Assembly (NCBI GenBank): GCA_021152595.1
Contig: JAGKVC010000075.1
Coordinates: 1-14,467 of the forward strand
Direction of reading: 5' to 3'
From: Clostridia bacterium
GTDB taxonomy: Bacteria > Bacillota > Clostridia > Oscillospirales > Ruminococcaceae
Length of the DNA stretch: 14,467 nucleotides
Made by a program: the position numbers and the translations under genes. The number at the start of each line of letters is the position of its first letter. Position 1 is the stretch's first letter. Positions 12,931 through 14,467 of the stretch are shown in pieces. Under the pieces are notes generated by a model. The model was not told where the DNA came from. It did no database searches and saw only the letters and a list, made by a program, of their open reading frames with translations.

Positions 12931-14178
12931 TTACGCTTCCATTGCAGGCATCCAGTGCGAAACCGGCATGCCGTTTGCTTTGAACGCATCCAGCAGCGCA
13001 TCGCGTTCATTCTTTGCGAGCGGTGCGGTAATCAGGCAGGCATTGCTGACAGCGGTGACTTTCTCATCTGCATGACTGTTTTCCGCAAGATACTTCGATG
13101 CAAATTCGCTGATTGCAATCTCATCGAAGCTGCCGTCGAACCGAATGAACATGCCGCAGGTCAGCTCGTCGATACCGGCGATGAAATCCTGTGTTCCGAC
13201 ATCTTCCCAATCCTGCGAGAAGACGGTCTTGTGATGCTTGACTGCTTCAATGACGTCGCCCATAACGGCGCTTGCCGTCGGGAATTTTCCGGCGCCTCTG
13301 CCGCAGAAGTAAGCGCGGTCGATCGCATCGCCGCAGACCTCAACGCAGTTGAAGACACCGTCCACACGCGAGATCATGTTCTCGTGCGGCACGAACATCG
13401 GCAGGACAGCCGGAAGAATTCTGCCGTCGTCGAGCTTTTTGACAAATGCGATCAGCTTGACTGCGCCGTCGAGTGCATCGGCAGAGGAAGCGTCCTCAAG
13501 AGAGATCTCGCGGATCCCCTTGGTGTAAACGCTTTCCGGATAGACATGCTTGCCGAATGCGAGCGATGCCAGAATGCAGATCTTGCGTCCGGCGTCGATG
13601 CCCTCCACATCGGCGGTGGGATCCGCCTCGGCGTAGCCCTTGGCCTGGGCCTCCCGCAGGGCGTCGGAAAAGAAGGCGCCGGTACGGACCATGCGGGTCA
13701 GGATATAATTGGTAGTACCGTTCAGAATGCCGTACACCTCGTCGATACGGTTGGCGGCCATACACTGGGTCAAGGGGTGCAGGATGGGGATGCCGCCGCC
13801 CACGCTGGCCTCAAACAGGTAGTTGACGTTTTTCTTCTTCGCCAGCTCCAGCAACTCACAGCCCTTTTCCGCCACCAGCTGCTTATTGGCGGTGACGACG
13901 TGCTTGCCCGCCATCAGCGCCCGCTTCGTGTATTCGTAGGCCGCCTCCACGCCGCCGATGGTCTCCACCACCACGCGGATGTCGTCGTCCTCTTCGATCT
14001 TCTTGAAATCGTCGGTCATCAGCTGGCGGTACGGGCCGTCCTTGAAGTGCCGGACCAGAATGGTCTTGACCTGCAGGGGTTCCCCCAGCTTGTGTTCGAT
14101 CTGCTTGGCGTTTTCCGCCACGACCTTGGCAACGCCGGTGCCGACAGTACCCAGGCCCATGATCGCAATTTGTATCAT
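12931..14178 (-). CDS. hom: Homoserine dehydrogenase
   Basis: NAD(P)-dependent enzyme that reduces aspartate semialdehyde to homoserine, the branch leading to threonine and methionine. It has 415 residues. The dinucleotide-binding GLGTVGTG is at 8-15, the conserved NGTTNYIL at 153-160, and the catalytic stretch AEADPTADVEGIDAGRK at 183-199, with Asp195 and Lys199 at the expected spacing. The C-terminal ~75 residues occupy the place of the ACT domain of longer Hom proteins but are only weakly similar to it. GGGAGAG (14184-14190) precedes the ATG, and the gene starts 19 bases after the ACT-protein stop, so they form an operon. Codon use changes inside the gene near 13.57-13.61 kb: the N-terminal half uses CCC and GCC, the C-terminal half CCG and GCA. 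This indicates a mosaic gene or an assembly join. Confidence 0.95.
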   Translation of the reverse strand: MIQIAIMGLGTVGTGVAKVVAENAKQIEHKLGEPLQVKTILVRHFKDGPYRQLMTDDFKKIEEDDDIRVVVETIGGVEAAYEYTKRALMAGKHVVTANKQLVAEKGCELLELAKKKNVNYLFEASVGGGIPILHPLTQCMAANRIDEVYGILNGTTNYILTRMVRTGAFFSDALREAQAKGYAEADPTADVEGIDAGRKICILASLAFGKHVYPESVYTKGIREISLEDASSADALDGAVKLIAFVKKLDDGRILPAVLPMFVPHENMISRVDGVFNCVEVCGDAIDRAYFCGRGAGKFPTASAVMGDVIEAVKHHKTVFSQDWEDVGTQDFIAGIDELTCGMFIRFDGSFDEIAISEFASKYLAENSHADEKVTAVSNACLITAPLAKNERDALLDAFKANGMPVSHWMPAMEA

Positions 14179-14197
14179 CCGCTCTCTCCCTTTCCGC

Positions 14198-14467
14198 TCA
14201 GCCCGCCAGAATTTCGAACTTCACCACACCGTCCAGCCCGGACACATCAGCGATCAACTGCTCCAGGGATTCCGCCATCTCGCTGGTCTCGGCGGAAATG
14301 GTGACAGCGGCGCAGCCGTTGGTGGGGATGCTCTGATTGATGGTCAGGATGTTGGCGCCGGAGGTGGCAAACACCGACAGCACCCGGCTCAGCACACCGG
14401 AAATGTCCTTCAGCATGGCGTAGAACGTGATGATGTGTTCAGACTTCATGTCGTTGAAGGGCTGCAC
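14198..14467 (-). CDS. ACT-domain protein, PheB/UPF0735-like (5' end outside window)
   Basis: The C-terminal ~89 residues of a small ACT-domain protein; the frame reaches the right edge, so the true start is outside. The segment IITFYAMLKDISGVLSRVL and the run NILTINQSIPTNG are characteristic of the PheB-type ACT proteins often found just before hom in Clostridia. ACT domains bind amino acids, so it may tune the threonine/aspartate pathway, but the ligand is unknown. Codon use is rich in GCC and CCC, like the N-terminal half of hom and unlike the rest of the window. The stop lies 19 bases before the hom start. Confidence 0.85.
   Translation of the reverse strand: MQPFNDMKSEHIITFYAMLKDISGVLSRVLSVFATSGANILTINQSIPTNGCAAVTISAETSEMAESLEQLIADVSGLDGVVKFEILAG

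Noticed and set aside
12955..14304. 449-residue plus-strand open frame opposite hom
   Set aside because: It is the antisense shadow of hom and the ACT gene; it has no recognisable domain, and the minus-strand genes have clear family motifs.
1..14467. CRISPR arrays, insertion sequences, phage genes or rRNA
   Set aside because: No regularly spaced repeats, transposase or integrase motifs, terminal inverted repeats or rRNA-like stretches were seen on either strand.

Overview
The window looks like chromosomal DNA from a gut Firmicute of the Ruminococcus/Oscillospiraceae type. The clues are a dockerin-bearing CE2-type esterase, a class B sortase, a Spo0A-like DNA-binding protein with consensus 0A boxes, and strong TTGACA/TATAAT promoters with AGGAGG-like ribosome binding sites. 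GC content is moderate, except for an AT-rich patch near 3.77-4.61 kb and a stretch with different codon use from about 13.6 kb to the right edge.

Layout. The end of a Zn/Mn-type ABC importer (ATPase, then permease) ends at a bidirectional terminator. A convergent ~100-residue orphan Spo0A-C-like protein follows; its promoter carries two tandem consensus 0A boxes 10 bp apart. Next come tRNA-Gly(CCC) and tRNA-Leu(CAG), each followed by a hairpin terminator, read leftward from a consensus promoter. A divergent cysteine desulfurase starts a rightward group with a GNAT acetyltransferase and, after an AT-rich island of decayed sequence, ThiI. The desulfurase and ThiI are the two halves of a tRNA 4-thiouridine pathway. 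Directly after thiI lies a 16-bp site that matches the Firmicute parS consensus at 15 of 16 positions.

The middle holds an envelope module. A consensus promoter and a leader of about 515 nt precede a class B sortase with an unusual cytoplasmic tail of about 200 residues. About 390 bases further on is a secreted SpoIID/LytB-family protein whose domain appears circularly permuted: the GHGVGMSQ motif, normally C-terminal, sits before the EM...KAQAVAA motif. A separate strong promoter then drives a secreted CE2-like SGNH esterase with an N-terminal, partly degenerate dockerin, which suggests attachment to a cellulosome-like complex.

The right end is read leftward: a membrane-anchored alpha/beta hydrolase, homoserine dehydrogenase, and a PheB-like ACT-domain protein cut by the window edge. 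Codon use changes abruptly inside hom, near the conserved catalytic motif. This points either to a recombinant gene or to a chimeric assembly.

The observations most worth following are the Spo0A-like gene with its own 0A boxes, the permuted SpoIID domain beside the long-tailed sortase, the parS-like site, and the hom junction.
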